In this document: positions 8,598 to 19,063 of the stretch, in pieces | How positions within the stretch are numbered: the stretch's first letter is position 1 | How the letters are laid out: every line of letters begins with the position of its first letter | Assembly: GCA_046349435.1 (NCBI GenBank) | Contig: JAXMCI010000032.1 | Span: 1 to 64,000 of the forward strand | Length of the DNA stretch: 64,000 bases | DNA from: JAXMCI01 sp046349435 | Lineage (GTDB): Bacteria > Pseudomonadota > Alphaproteobacteria > Dongiales > Dongiaceae | Direction of reading: 5' to 3' | Position numbers and translations under genes: made by a program | Notes under the pieces: model-generated | Databases searched by the model: none | What the model saw: only the letters and a program-made list of their open reading frames with translations | What the model was told of the DNA's origin: nothing

Positions 8598-8984
8598 TCA
8601 CCAAGCGAGCAGGTCAAGCCCAGGGATGTCGGCGTAGTCTCGGCGATTGATCGTCACCAGAGTCGCCCGGTGCACGAGCGCCTGGGCTGCAATCATGCGG
8701 TCCAGCAGCTTGCGCCTGGAATAGCCGGCACCGGCCACGATCGTGGCATAGGCTGTGGCAGCCGCCGCATCGAACGCCAGGACCGGCATCGCCTTCAGCA
8801 TGAGGTCGAGCCTGGCTCGCCGTACAGCGATCAGCGCAGGGTCGCGATAGATGCCGCCCTCGAGCTTCACGCGGGTGACGATTGACATCAGGACAGCACT
8901 GCCGAGGCCGGCAATGCGCTCGGTGACCACACGGTCGCCATCGCGCAGATGGATCGCGACGTCCGTGTCGACCAGATAGGCCAT
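8598..8984 (-). CDS. vapC: VapC-type PIN-domain toxin
   Basis: A 128-residue PIN ribonuclease. The metal-binding acidic residues are in place: D6 (YLVDTDVAI), E42, D95 (LLDRMIAAQAL) and D116 (NRRDYADIPGL), and length is standard. VapC toxins cleave tRNA or rRNA until bound by their VapB partner. Its start is 9 bp downstream of the vapB stop, so the two form the usual antitoxin-first operon. The pair sits convergent to rpoH in a housekeeping stretch, which suggests later insertion. Confidence 0.9.
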   Translation of the reverse strand: MAYLVDTDVAIHLRDGDRVVTERIAGLGSAVLMSIVTRVKLEGGIYRDPALIAVRRARLDLMLKAMPVLAFDAAAATAYATIVAGAGYSRRKLLDRMIAAQALVHRATLVTINRRDYADIPGLDLLAW

Positions 8985-8993
8985 TGGCGACAG

Positions 8994-9233
8994 CTAGAGG
9001 CCGCGGCGTTCCGGGATCTCCGCCTCGTCTCGACCTTCGACGTAAGGTGGCGCGGGGAGCTCGCGCAGTCCGGCAATCATCTCGGGAATGCTGAGGCTTG
9101 CCGGATAGATCGTCATGACGTCCCCGGAGCGCACGATCACCAGCTCGATATCGTCGCCAAAGGCGACATCCTTCGGCAGGCGGACTGCCTCGCTGTTTCC
9201 GCTGCGGAAGGTTCGGCTGCGCGCTACCGGCAT
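8994..9233 (-). CDS. vapB: VapB-type AbrB antitoxin
   Basis: A 79-residue protein. Its N-terminal 45 residues are a SpoVT/AbrB swapped-hairpin DNA-binding domain (TFRSGNSEAVRLPKDVAFGDDIELVIVRSGDVM). The C-terminal tail (LRELPAPPYVEGRDEAEIPERRGL) is the acidic and proline-rich type that wraps around a PIN toxin. It neutralises the adjacent VapC and should repress its own promoter through the AT-rich palindromic region directly upstream. Confidence 0.88.
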   Translation of the reverse strand: MPVARSRTFRSGNSEAVRLPKDVAFGDDIELVIVRSGDVMTIYPASLSIPEMIAGLRELPAPPYVEGRDEAEIPERRGL

Positions 9234-9247
9234 CGATCATTACTCCT

Positions 9248-9274
9248 TGATATACTTGTATATACGCTGATATA
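9248..9274 (-). promoter_or_regulatory. AT-rich operator/promoter region of vapBC
   Basis: TGATATA occurs twice, at 9248 and 9268, exactly 20 bp apart, which is close to two helical turns. Between them is the perfect palindrome GTATATAC (9258-9265). This AT-rich patch stands out from very GC-rich surroundings and lies 15-41 bp upstream of vapB, where the VapBC complex would bind to autoregulate. The assignment is inferred from position and symmetry. Confidence 0.5.
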
Positions 9275-9310
9275 GACCGGTATGCAACCCTGGGTGGCCG
9301 TGAGCGGACG

Positions 9311-9655
9311 ATGCGCGACGTGCCCAAGCGGATCCGGCGGCTGATCGCCGACTATGCGGGGAAGGCCGAGGAGGCCGAGTTGCGGCGGGCGATGCTGCCG
9401 CTCGCCGAGGCGTTCAAGCGGTGGGAGCGCGGCGAGCTCGACAGCTACGCGCTGCAGGACATGATCCACAGCTTCGATCGCGGCCCCGCGCGCAAGATCT
9501 ACAGCCGATACGACCGCAGCACGGGCTACCAGGACGCCCATGTCGCCCGGGCCATCGAGAACGGGCTGATCGACCGCGCCACCGTGCCGCCCGAGCTGCT
9601 GGAGCATCTCGCGCGGTGGTTCGCCTTTTTCCGGGAGCAGCGCGAGGGGTCCTGA
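9311..9655 (+). CDS. conserved-looking hypothetical protein
   Basis: A 114-residue, highly charged and probably all-helical protein (VPKRIRRLIADYAGKAEEAELRRAML; LLEHLARWFAFFREQREG). It has no cysteine, membrane segment or recognised motif. The pattern of a repeating helix followed by HSFDRGPARKIYSRYDRS resembles small helical proteins sometimes found beside toxin-antitoxin or integrase genes, but I do not recognise the family. It is divergent from vapBC across the AT-rich operator region and converges on folP with 9 bp between stops. Confidence 0.55.
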   Translation: MRDVPKRIRRLIADYAGKAEEAELRRAMLPLAEAFKRWERGELDSYALQDMIHSFDRGPARKIYSRYDRSTGYQDAHVARAIENGLIDRATVPPELLEHLARWFAFFREQREGS

Positions 9656-9664
9656 GCCCCGCCC

Positions 9665-10843
9665 TCACACCTCGCCCAGCGCCAGCCAGAGGGCGCGGGC
9701 CTGCGCCGTCTCGGCGACGTCGTGGACGCGGATGATCTGGCAGCCGCGGTCGAAGGCGGCGAGCGCGGCGGCGAGCGAGCCGGGCAGGCGCTGCTTCGGC
9801 GGCTCGCCGCGCGACAGCCGGCCGATGAAGCTCTTGCGCGAGACGCCGAGCAGCAGCGGCACGCCGAGCCCGTGCAGCAGCGCCAGCCGGTCGATCAGGT
9901 CGAGGTTGTGCGCCGCCGTCTTGCCGAAGCCGATGCCGGGGTCGACGGCGAGGTCGGCCTCGGCGATGCCGGCCGCCCGGCAGCAAGCGAGCCGCTCCGC
10001 CAGGTAGTCGTGAAGATCGAGCGGCGCGTCGAGGTAGCGCGGATCCTTCTGCATGGTCGCCGGGTCGCCCCGCATGTGCATCAGCACGGCCGGGCAGCGC
10101 CGCGCCGCGACCAGCCCGAGGCTGGCGGGATCGCCGGCCAGCGCGGTGACGTCGTTGACGATGCGCGCGCCGGCCTCGAGCGCCGCCGCCATGACGGCGG
10201 CATGGCGGCTGTCGACCGAGACCACCGCCCCCTCCCCGGCCAGCGCCGCGATCACCGGGACGATGCGCTCGGCCTCCTCTGCCGCGGGCAGCGGCGCGGC
10301 GCCGGGCCGGGTCGACTCGCCGCCGATGTCGAGGATGTCGGCACCGGCCTCGCGCTGCGCCCGGCCGCGGGCGATCGCCGCCGCCGGATCGGCATGGTCG
10401 CCGCCGTCGGAGAAGCTGTCGGGCGTGACGTTGACCACCCCCATCACCAGCGGCCGGTCGAGCGGCAGCCCGGCGAAGGGCGGGCGCGGCGCCGCCAGCC
10501 GCGCCACCGCCGCGGCGAGCCCGGCGGCGCCGGCGGCGCCCGCTCCCGCCAGCCAGCCGTCGAAGGCGTCCAGCGGGAAGAGCCGCCGGGCGATCCGCCG
10601 GCCCTGCCGCAGCGCGACCTCGACCGCGGCGAAGGCCACCGGCCCGCCGGCCAGCGGCCGGGCCAGCCCGGCCTCCAGGGCCGCGCGGGCATCGCGGCCG
10701 CGCAGCAGCCCCACCGGCCGGGCATAGGCGGTCAGATCGGGGGCGCCGAGCGCCGCCTCGAGCGCCTCCCATGGCGCCGCCGCGGGCTGATATGAGAAAC
10801 CCTCCCCCGGGCCGGGGGAGGGTTCCGTCGTCGCGTTCGACAT
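9665..10843 (-). CDS. folP: dihydropteroate synthase
   Basis: A 392-residue enzyme joining p-aminobenzoate to dihydropterin pyrophosphate in folate synthesis. The TIM-barrel core begins at about residue 132 (LVMGVVNVTPDSFSDGG) and includes DILDIGGESTRPGA, VSVDSRHAAV, LMHMRGDPATMQ, DPGIGFGKT and LLLGVSRKSFIG. The first ~130 residues are an extension that the E. coli enzyme lacks. Residues 7-16 of it are encoded by a perfect 13-bp-arm palindrome, so the extreme N-terminus may be derived from a repeat. It follows ftsH by 10 bp without a clear ribosome site, suggesting translational coupling. Confidence 0.9.
   Translation of the reverse strand: MSNATTEPSPGPGEGFSYQPAAAPWEALEAALGAPDLTAYARPVGLLRGRDARAALEAGLARPLAGGPVAFAAVEVALRQGRRIARRLFPLDAFDGWLAGAGAAGAAGLAAAVARLAAPRPPFAGLPLDRPLVMGVVNVTPDSFSDGGDHADPAAAIARGRAQREAGADILDIGGESTRPGAAPLPAAEEAERIVPVIAALAGEGAVVSVDSRHAAVMAAALEAGARIVNDVTALAGDPASLGLVAARRCPAVLMHMRGDPATMQKDPRYLDAPLDLHDYLAERLACCRAAGIAEADLAVDPGIGFGKTAAHNLDLIDRLALLHGLGVPLLLGVSRKSFIGRLSRGEPPKQRLPGSLAAALAAFDRGCQIIRVHDVAETAQARALWLALGEV
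10798..10824. repeat. perfect palindrome inside the folP 5' end
   Basis: Two 13-base arms (AACCCTCCCCCGG and its exact complement) flank a single G. The unit resembles the CCCTCCCCCGG-type extragenic palindromes scattered through high-GC proteobacterial genomes. Here it lies within the reading frame of folP, coding for EPSPGPGEGF. It could equally form a hairpin between ftsH and the folP core. Confidence 0.7.
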
Positions 10844-10853
10844 CGCGCTGGGG

Positions 10854-12788
<1,935 letters not shown>

Positions 12789-12853
12789 GGGTCGAGCCCT
12801 CCGCGCGCGGCCGGATGCCCCGGCCGCGACGCCCTGCCAGCGTCAATGCACCA

Positions 12854-14124
12854 CTAGATAAGGTGCGCCCCGGGCAAAGCAACTGTAAAGCCGGGATCGG
12901 CGAGCGGCCGGGGCGGCACGAAGGCGATCGCCGGCCGCTCGGCGGGCGCCAGGCCGGACCAGTGGCCGAGATGGGGCACGCCGACCAGCGCGCCATCGCG
13001 GTAGAGCGCCGGCAGGCCGGGCCGCACCGGCCGGGGCAGCGCCGCCGCCCCGGCCGGCCGCAGCGCGCCCAGCCGGGCGACGGCGAGCGGCCGGGGGTCG
13101 CCGCCGCGCCGCCGCGCCAGCCGGAACCGGCCATCCCACAGCACCGCGCCTCCCGGGAGCAGCGGCAGCGCGGCCGAGGCCGCCGCCGGCTCGCGGCAGA
13201 GCAGCAACCGGCCGCCGCGCGGCACCACCCGGCAGCCGCCGAGCGTGGCGGCGCCGGGGTCCGGCGCCAGGAGCGCCCGGCACAGCCGCTCCAGCCGCTC
13301 CAGCCGGGGCGGGTAGTCCGCGCCGCCGACGGTGGCGAGGCAGCGCCCCAGCGCCGCCAGCGCCAGGTCGGGGCGGGCCGCCGCGAGACGGCCGCGGTCG
13401 AGCCAGAGATAGCCCTCCGGCCGGATCGCCGCCGCGGCGGCCAGCCAGGCGGCCAGCTCGGCCTCGAGCGCGGCGCGTGCCTGGCCGAGCCGGGCGGCGG
13501 TGTCCGCCAGGCGCGGCGCGGTCAGCCCCTCGGCGGCCAGCGCCGGGGCCAGGCGGCGCAGCCGGACCCGGCCATAGGCGGGGTCGCGGTTGCTCGGATC
13601 CTCGATCCAGGGCTGCCCGGCCGCCCGCAGCAGCGCCGCCAGCCGCGCCCGCGGCACGGCCAGCAGCGGCCGCAGCAGCCGCAGCCCGCCGCGCTCCGCC
13701 ACGGCCGGCATGGCGGCGAGCCCGGACAGGCCGCTGCCGCGCGCCAGGCGGAGCAGCAGCGTCTCGGCCTGGTCCTCCTGCTGATGGGCCAGCAGCAGGT
13801 GCAGCGCGCCCCGGCGGCGGCACCAGCCGGCGAGCAGCGCATAGCGGCGGCGCGCGCCGCGGCCTGGCGGTCGCCGGCGGGCGGCGCCCCGCGGCGCACG
13901 AGAATGTGATGATCGATGCCGGCCGCGGCCAGCCAGCCGGCGACCCGGCGGGCCTCGGCACCGGAGCCCGGCCGCAGCCGGTGATCGACGGTGAGCGCCA
14001 CCGCCGCACCGCCGCGCGCCGCGGCCCAGCCCTGGGCCAGCAGCGCCAGCGCCAGGCTGTCCGGCCCGCCGGAGACGGCGACCGCCAGCAGTGGCCGCCC
14101 CTCGAACGGCCCGAGCCCCGCCAT
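12854..14124 (-). pseudogene. tilS: tRNA(Ile)-lysidine synthase, interrupted by a one-base frameshift
   Basis: TilS attaches lysine to C34 of tRNA-Ile so that it reads AUA. The N-terminal part starts at MAGLGPFEGRPLLAVAVSGGPDSLALALL (PP-loop SGGPDS) and runs in one frame to about 13860. The conserved continuation ALHLLLAHQQEDQAETLLLRLARGSG is in the next frame. The shift lies between about 13844 and 13860 in an alternating GC run, where the family pattern is Q-x-AR-x-x-RYALLAGWC. Adding one base gives a normal 423-residue protein. The gene is essential in most bacteria, so a sequencing error is at least as likely as true decay. Confidence 0.75.
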
Positions 14125-14233
14125 GGGAGAACTCGAACTCGGCGCCTGTCAGGGGACGGGCGGGGCCGCCGTCACCGTCGTCCGGCCGAAGGCCGGCTTC
14201 CGCGTCTGGGTCGCCGATGAGCGTCCCGGCGGA

Positions 14234-14251
14234 TCCCGGCCTTCGCCGGGA
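14234..14251. repeat. CCCGGC-CTTC-GCCGGG intergenic hairpin
   Basis: TCCCGGC and GCCGGGA form a 7-bp stem with a CTTC loop in the 160-bp space between cpoB and tilS. A second hairpin, CCGGCC-gaa-GGCCGG, lies just before it. This resembles the widespread short repeat of the form CCCGCCTTCGCGGG. It could attenuate transcription before tilS. Nothing else is seen in this gap. Confidence 0.4.
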
Positions 14252-14284
14252 GGGCATGGGAGACGGGCCCCCGGGAGGGGCGTC

Positions 14285-15331
14285 TCATCCGGCGCAGCCG
14301 GCGGCCTGGCGCTCGCGGCTGGCCCGGGTCTTCACCGTCTGCGGGGCATTGGGGTACTGCCGGGCGAGCTGCTGGTAGGCCTTGCAGGCGTCGCCCTTGC
14401 GGTTGAGCGCGGCGAGCGACATGCCGAGCTTCAGCAGGTTGTCCGGCGCCTTGGCGTTGTTCGGGTACTTCTGGTAGCCCTCGGCGAAGGCGACCGCCGC
14501 GTCGGTGTAGTTGCCGCGGACGTAGTAGGTCTCGCCCAGCCAGTACTGGGCGTTGCCGGCCAGCTTGTCGCTGGGGTGGGCGCGCACGAAGCCGCGGAAG
14601 GCCTGCTCGGCCTGGGGATAGTTGGCCTGGCGCAGCAGCTCCAGCGCGTTGTTGTACTGCTCCTCGGCCGGCGCGCCGGCGCCGACCGCGGCCGGGGCGG
14701 CCTGCGGCTCGGTCGGCAGCGTCACCCGGTTCTGGTTGAGCTGCTGCTGGGTCAAGGTGCCGAGCGTCTGGGGCGGCGGGCTCATCGACAGGCCCTGCTG
14801 CTGCCCGGACTGGCTGCCGGCGCCGCTGATCACCGTCTCCTGCTGCGCGTCCATGCCGTTGCCGGCCGCCGGCGGCGGGGTCGTCTGCTGGCTCATGTCC
14901 TGGCCGGGCGGCGGGCCGCCGGCGCCGCCCTGCCCCTGCTCCAGCGCGCGCAGCCGGAAATCGACGTCGCCGACCAGCTTGTCGAGCCGGGTCGAAACCT
15001 GCTGCAGCTTGTAGGAGAGCTGCTCGACCTCGCCGGTCAGGCTGCGCATCTGGTCGTCGAGCTGCTGCAGCCGGATCTCCTGGTTGGCCACCGCGCTCGA
15101 GCTGCCGAGATTGGTGCCGTCGCCGGTCGCGCCGACCGAGCCGCCGCCCGAATAGACCTGGCGCTGCAGCGCCTGCAGGTCGCGCTGCATCATGCTGAGC
15201 CGGTCGTTGAGCGACTGGATCTCGTAGCTCTGCGCCTGTGCAGCCATCGGCAGGCCGAGGCAGAGCGCCGCGATGGCGGCGGCCATAAGGCGGCGCCACC
15301 CGGCGGCGCGGCGAGCGGGGCTGGTGGACAT
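14285..15331 (-). CDS. cpoB: Tol-Pal associated periplasmic protein CpoB (YbgF)
   Basis: A 348-residue exported protein. It has an N-terminal signal peptide (positively charged MSTSPARRAAGWRRLM, then AAAIAALCLGLPMAAQAQ), a trimerising coiled coil (YEIQSLNDRLSMMQRDLQALQRQV; IRLQQLDDQMRSLTGEVEQL), a Gly/Pro/Gln-rich linker and three C-terminal TPR units (YNNALELLRQANYPQAEQAFRGFV and following). CpoB links outer-membrane constriction by Tol-Pal to septal peptidoglycan synthesis. The start at 15331 was chosen because GGAGAGG sits just upstream; a longer frame has none. Confidence 0.9.
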   Translation of the reverse strand: MSTSPARRAAGWRRLMAAAIAALCLGLPMAAQAQSYEIQSLNDRLSMMQRDLQALQRQVYSGGGSVGATGDGTNLGSSSAVANQEIRLQQLDDQMRSLTGEVEQLSYKLQQVSTRLDKLVGDVDFRLRALEQGQGGAGGPPPGQDMSQQTTPPPAAGNGMDAQQETVISGAGSQSGQQQGLSMSPPPQTLGTLTQQQLNQNRVTLPTEPQAAPAAVGAGAPAEEQYNNALELLRQANYPQAEQAFRGFVRAHPSDKLAGNAQYWLGETYYVRGNYTDAAVAFAEGYQKYPNNAKAPDNLLKLGMSLAALNRKGDACKAYQQLARQYPNAPQTVKTRASRERQAAGCAG

Positions 15332-15454
15332 CGGCCTCTCCGGCGGGGCGTGGAATGCGAGCATGCCCGGCATTCTAGGCGAAATTGTGACGGGAGCGGC
15401 AGGACGCCGATGGAGGAACAGTGCCCGGATGCGAGATGGGGCCGGATGCGAAAC

Positions 15455-15501
15455 GGGGCACCGGCCGCCCGCTCGTCGCCGAGCGGGCGGCCCGGTGCCC
15501 C
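15455..15501 (-). terminator. long hairpin terminating tol-pal transcription
   Basis: A stem of about 21 bp with one bulged base and a four-base loop (arms GGGGCACCGG/CCGCCCGCTCG and their complements) lies 35 bp after the pal stop. On the coding strand it is followed by GTTTC. It probably ends or weakens the tol operon transcript before cpoB. Confidence 0.65.
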
Positions 15502-15535
15502 GAGGACCCGAACTCCTTCCGGGTGCGCGGCGGCG

Positions 15536-16063
15536 TCAGCTGCCCGCGGCGCCCTGGAGCGAGGTGATCGCGTTGCGGTTCTGCGCCCAGGCGGCCTCGT
15601 CCGAGCCGAGCACCGACGGACGCTCCTTGCCGTAGCTGATCGTCTGGATGCGGTTGGCGTCGACGCCGAGCGCGACGAGGTAGTTCTTCGCCGAGGTGGC
15701 GCGCCGCTCGCCGAGTGCCAGGTTGTACTCGCGCGTGCCGCGCTCGTCGGTGTTGCCGGCGACCAGCACGGTGATCTGCGGGTAGGTCTTCAGCCAGGCC
15801 GCCTGCCGCTCGAGCTGGGAGCGGGCCTCGGCGCTGAGGTCGTACTTGTCGAAGTCGAAGAAGACGCGGTCGCCCACCTCGTTCTTCAGCTGCTCCTCCG
15901 AGCCCGGCGGATACTGCGTCACCGGCTCGGCCGGGGCGGCCGGCGCGGTGTTCATGCCCGCACCGCCGGAGTTCGCGGTGGTCGTCGGCGTCGACGAGCA
16001 GGCCGCGAGCAGGGCGACGGCGGTGAGAGCCGTGGCAAGCTTTGCCACATTCAAAATTCGCAT
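15536..16063 (-). CDS. pal: peptidoglycan-associated lipoprotein Pal
   Basis: A 175-residue outer-membrane lipoprotein. A lipobox signal (LTAVALLAACSS) places the lipidated cysteine near residue 22. After a short linker comes the OmpA-type domain (VFFDFDKYDLSAEARSQLERQAAWL; NTDERGTREYNLALGERRATSAKNYL) that binds diaminopimelate in peptidoglycan. With TolQRAB it forms the trans-envelope machine that pulls the outer membrane inward at division. The C-terminus ends NRNAITSLQGAAGS, slightly different from the usual NRRA. An internal promoter appears to lie before it. Confidence 0.95.
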   Translation of the reverse strand: MRILNVAKLATALTAVALLAACSSTPTTTANSGGAGMNTAPAAPAEPVTQYPPGSEEQLKNEVGDRVFFDFDKYDLSAEARSQLERQAAWLKTYPQITVLVAGNTDERGTREYNLALGERRATSAKNYLVALGVDANRIQTISYGKERPSVLGSDEAAWAQNRNAITSLQGAAGS

Positions 16064-16133
16064 TGCAGGATACCCTCTCAAGAATTCCCCAGAGTTGCGA
16101 GCCGCCGATGCGGCTTGGCCAGACGGGGCCGCT

Positions 16134-16160
16134 GCGGCAAGCTCATTACAGCTTTGCCGC
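16134..16160 (-). other. hairpin in the pal leader
   Basis: GCGGCAAAGCT and AGCTTGCCGC form a 10-bp stem with one bulge and a GTAATG loop, about 70 bases upstream of the pal start. It sits in the 137-bp tolB-pal gap and may protect or pause the pal transcript. Confidence 0.35.
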
Positions 16161-16187
16161 CGGCCCTTCCAGAAACTTCGCTGTTGC

Positions 16188-16215
16188 AGCATAGCATTGC
16201 TCAATAGGAATTCAA
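16188..16215 (-). promoter_or_regulatory. predicted internal promoter for pal
   Basis: On the minus strand TTGAAT and TATGCT are separated by 16 bp, spanning the end of tolB and the start of the gap before pal. This would allow extra Pal to be made independently of tolQRAB, as is known in other proteobacteria where Pal is far more abundant than the Tol proteins. Predicted from consensus only. Confidence 0.45.
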
Positions 16216-17547
16216 GGGTGACCAGGCCGGATCGGAGCCGTCCAGCGGCGTTGCGAGCTCGCGCTCGTTGTTGCCGGTCAGATCGATCGTGTAGAGCTTG
16301 ATCGAGCCGCCGCGGCCCTTCGAGTCGCTCGGCGACTGGCGGAAGAAGGCGAGCACCCGGCCGTTCGGCGACCAGGTCGGCCCCTCGACCAGGAAGCCCT
16401 GGGTCAGCAGCCGCTCGCCGCTGCCGTCGGGCCGCATCACGCCGATGTAGAACTGCCCTTCGGCGAGACGGGTGAAGGCGATCAGGTCGCCGCGCGGCGA
16501 CCAGACCGGCGTGCCGTAGCGGCCGTTGCCGAAGCTGATCCGCTGCACGTTGCTGCCGTCGGCGTTCATCGTATAGATCTGCTGCGAGCCGCCGCGGTCG
16601 GAGTTGAAGACGATGCGCGAGCCGTCCGGCGAGTAGGAAGGCGAGGTGTCGATCGCCGGGTTGTCGGTCAGGCGCTGCAGCCGCCGGGTCCGCAGGTCCA
16701 TGCGGTAGATCTCGGTGTTGCCGCCGACCGCCTGGCTCATCACCACCGAGTTGCCGTCCGGCGAGAAGCGCGGGGCGAAGGTCATCCCCGGGAAGTCGCC
16801 CAGCACCTCGGTCTGGCCGCTGTCGATGTTGAAGAGGTAGACCCGCGCCCGGTTGTTGAGGAACGCGAGGTAGGTGATCTCCTGCTGGCTCGGCGAGAAG
16901 CGCGGCGTCAGCACGAGGTTGCGCCCGTCGGTCAGGAAGCGGTGGTTGGCGCCGTCCTGGTCCATGATGGCCAGGCGCTTGATGCGGCGATCCTGCGGCC
17001 CCGTCTCCGAGACGTAGACGATCCGCGAATCGAAGTAGCCCTCCTCGCCGGTCAGCCGCTTGTAGATGGCGTCGGCGACGATGTGGGCGATGCGCCGCCA
17101 GTTGTCCGGGGTGGTGGTGTAGGAGACGCCGTCGAGCTGCTGCTCGGCATAGACGTCCCACAGCCGGAAATCGACCTTCAGCTTGCCGTCCGGCTGGCGC
17201 TCGACGCCGCCGGTGACCAGCGCCTGGGCGTTGATGTTGCGCCAGTCGGCGAACTGAGGCGCCGCGCGCAGCGATTCCGGCGTCTGGATGAAGGCGCGCT
17301 TGTCGATCGGCTTGAACAGGCCGGAGCGCTCGAGGTCGGCCGAGACGACCCGCGAGACGTCGGCGCCGGCGCCGTTGTCCTGCGGGCTGGCGCCGACGAA
17401 GTCGGTGATGGCGATCGGTATCGGCTGCGCATTGGGGTGATTGATGTCGATCCGCAACTGGGCGCGCGCCGCGACCGGCAGTGCGGCCGTGAGCGCCAGG
17501 GCCAGGATGGCCAGCGCGGCGCGCCAACGGACAGGGAACTTGATCAT
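16201..17547 (-). CDS. tolB: Tol-Pal system protein TolB
   Basis: A 448-residue periplasmic protein: a signal peptide (AALAILALALTAALPVAARAQ), an N-terminal alpha/beta domain (IPIAITDFVG, VVSADLERSGLF), and a six-bladed beta-propeller with repeated PxFSPDG-type motifs (PRFSPDGNSVV, PSYSPDGSRIVF, PVWSPRGDLIAF, PTWSPNGRVLAF). It docks on Pal and passes to TolA. The start MIKFPVRW at 17547 overlaps the tolA stop as ATGA, so translation is probably coupled. Confidence 0.95.
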   Translation of the reverse strand: MIKFPVRWRAALAILALALTAALPVAARAQLRIDINHPNAQPIPIAITDFVGASPQDNGAGADVSRVVSADLERSGLFKPIDKRAFIQTPESLRAAPQFADWRNINAQALVTGGVERQPDGKLKVDFRLWDVYAEQQLDGVSYTTTPDNWRRIAHIVADAIYKRLTGEEGYFDSRIVYVSETGPQDRRIKRLAIMDQDGANHRFLTDGRNLVLTPRFSPSQQEITYLAFLNNRARVYLFNIDSGQTEVLGDFPGMTFAPRFSPDGNSVVMSQAVGGNTEIYRMDLRTRRLQRLTDNPAIDTSPSYSPDGSRIVFNSDRGGSQQIYTMNADGSNVQRISFGNGRYGTPVWSPRGDLIAFTRLAEGQFYIGVMRPDGSGERLLTQGFLVEGPTWSPNGRVLAFFRQSPSDSKGRGGSIKLYTIDLTGNNERELATPLDGSDPAWSPLNSY

Positions 17548-18527
17548 GTGCCCATCTCCCTGGGGTCGAAGTTGAAGTCTATCAGCTTCCACGTGTTGTA
17601 CTTCTCAGATGGCATCCGGTAGGGCTGGCAGGCCAGCACGGCGCGGACCGCCGTCTCCGCCGCGGACCTGTAGAACGGATCTGACATCCGGCTCCGGTCG
17701 AGGAGTTCCGGCGTGCCCTGGATCGAGCCGTCCGGATTGAAGTGCACCCGGACCTGGATGTAGCCGAGGGAATCGAGCGGCAGGCCAGGGACCATGTTCC
17801 AGCAGCGCCGCACCTGCTGCGCGATGCCGTCCTTCTCGCTGGCGCTCAGCGGCGCCTCGAGCGGCGAGGACGGCGCCTCGTCGGTCTGCGACGGCTCCTC
17901 CTCGGGCACCGCCTCGGCGACCTGCTTGCGCTGCTTCTTCAGCTTGTCGAGGTTCTTCAGCACCGAGGCGAAGTCGTTGTCGTCCTGCGGCTTCTCCGCC
18001 GGCTTGGCCTCCTTCGGCGGCTTCGGCTTCTGCGGCGGCGGGGGCGGCGGCGGCTCGGCCTGGGCCTGCTGCTGCTGCGGCTCGGGCGGCGGCTCCGGCT
18101 TGGGCGCGGGCACCGGCTGGGCCTCGGGCTTGGGTTCCGGCTTGGGCTCGGGCGGCTTCGGCGCGACCACCGGCGGCTGCGGCGCCGGGGTCGGCTCCGG
18201 CGGCGCCGGGGCGGGCGGCGGCGGTGTCGGCGGCGTCGGCTCGGGCGGCGGCGTCGGCTCCGGCGGCAGCGAGGGCGCCGGCGGCGGCGGCGGCTCGGGC
18301 TTCGGCGGCTCCGGCTTGGGCTGCGGCTTGGGCGCCGGCTTCGGCGGCTGGTCGGGCTTGGCCGGCGCCGGCCTGGACGACATCTCGCTGAGCTTGGCGG
18401 CGCTGACGATCTGCACCGGGATCGGCTGCTCGAACGGCTCCGGCTCGAACAGGTTCGGCAGGCCGAACACCACCAGCAGCAGAATCGCCAGATGCAGCAG
18501 GCCGGAGATGATCGCGCCGCGCGACAT
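17544..18527 (-). CDS. tolA: cell envelope integrity protein TolA
   Basis: A 327-residue inner-membrane protein. It has one N-terminal helix (about residues 7-25, ISGLLHLAILLLVVFGL), a periplasm-spanning middle of Pro-Glu-Lys repeats (roughly 55-200, where E. coli uses an Ala/Lys helix), and a C-terminal domain (QVRRCWNMVPGLPLDSLGYIQVRVHFNPDGSIQGTPEL) that contacts TolB and Pal. The proline-rich version is usual in alphaproteobacteria. It follows tolR by 53 bp and overlaps tolB. Confidence 0.92.
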   Translation of the reverse strand: MSRGAIISGLLHLAILLLVVFGLPNLFEPEPFEQPIPVQIVSAAKLSEMSSRPAPAKPDQPPKPAPKPQPKPEPPKPEPPPPPAPSLPPEPTPPPEPTPPTPPPPAPAPPEPTPAPQPPVVAPKPPEPKPEPKPEAQPVPAPKPEPPPEPQQQQAQAEPPPPPPPQKPKPPKEAKPAEKPQDDNDFASVLKNLDKLKKQRKQVAEAVPEEEPSQTDEAPSSPLEAPLSASEKDGIAQQVRRCWNMVPGLPLDSLGYIQVRVHFNPDGSIQGTPELLDRSRMSDPFYRSAAETAVRAVLACQPYRMPSEKYNTWKLIDFNFDPREMGT

Positions 18528-18580
18528 CGCTCACTGACCGCCTTCGCTCACTGACCGCTGCCGCTCACGGGTCGCGTCGC

Positions 18581-19063
<483 letters not shown>

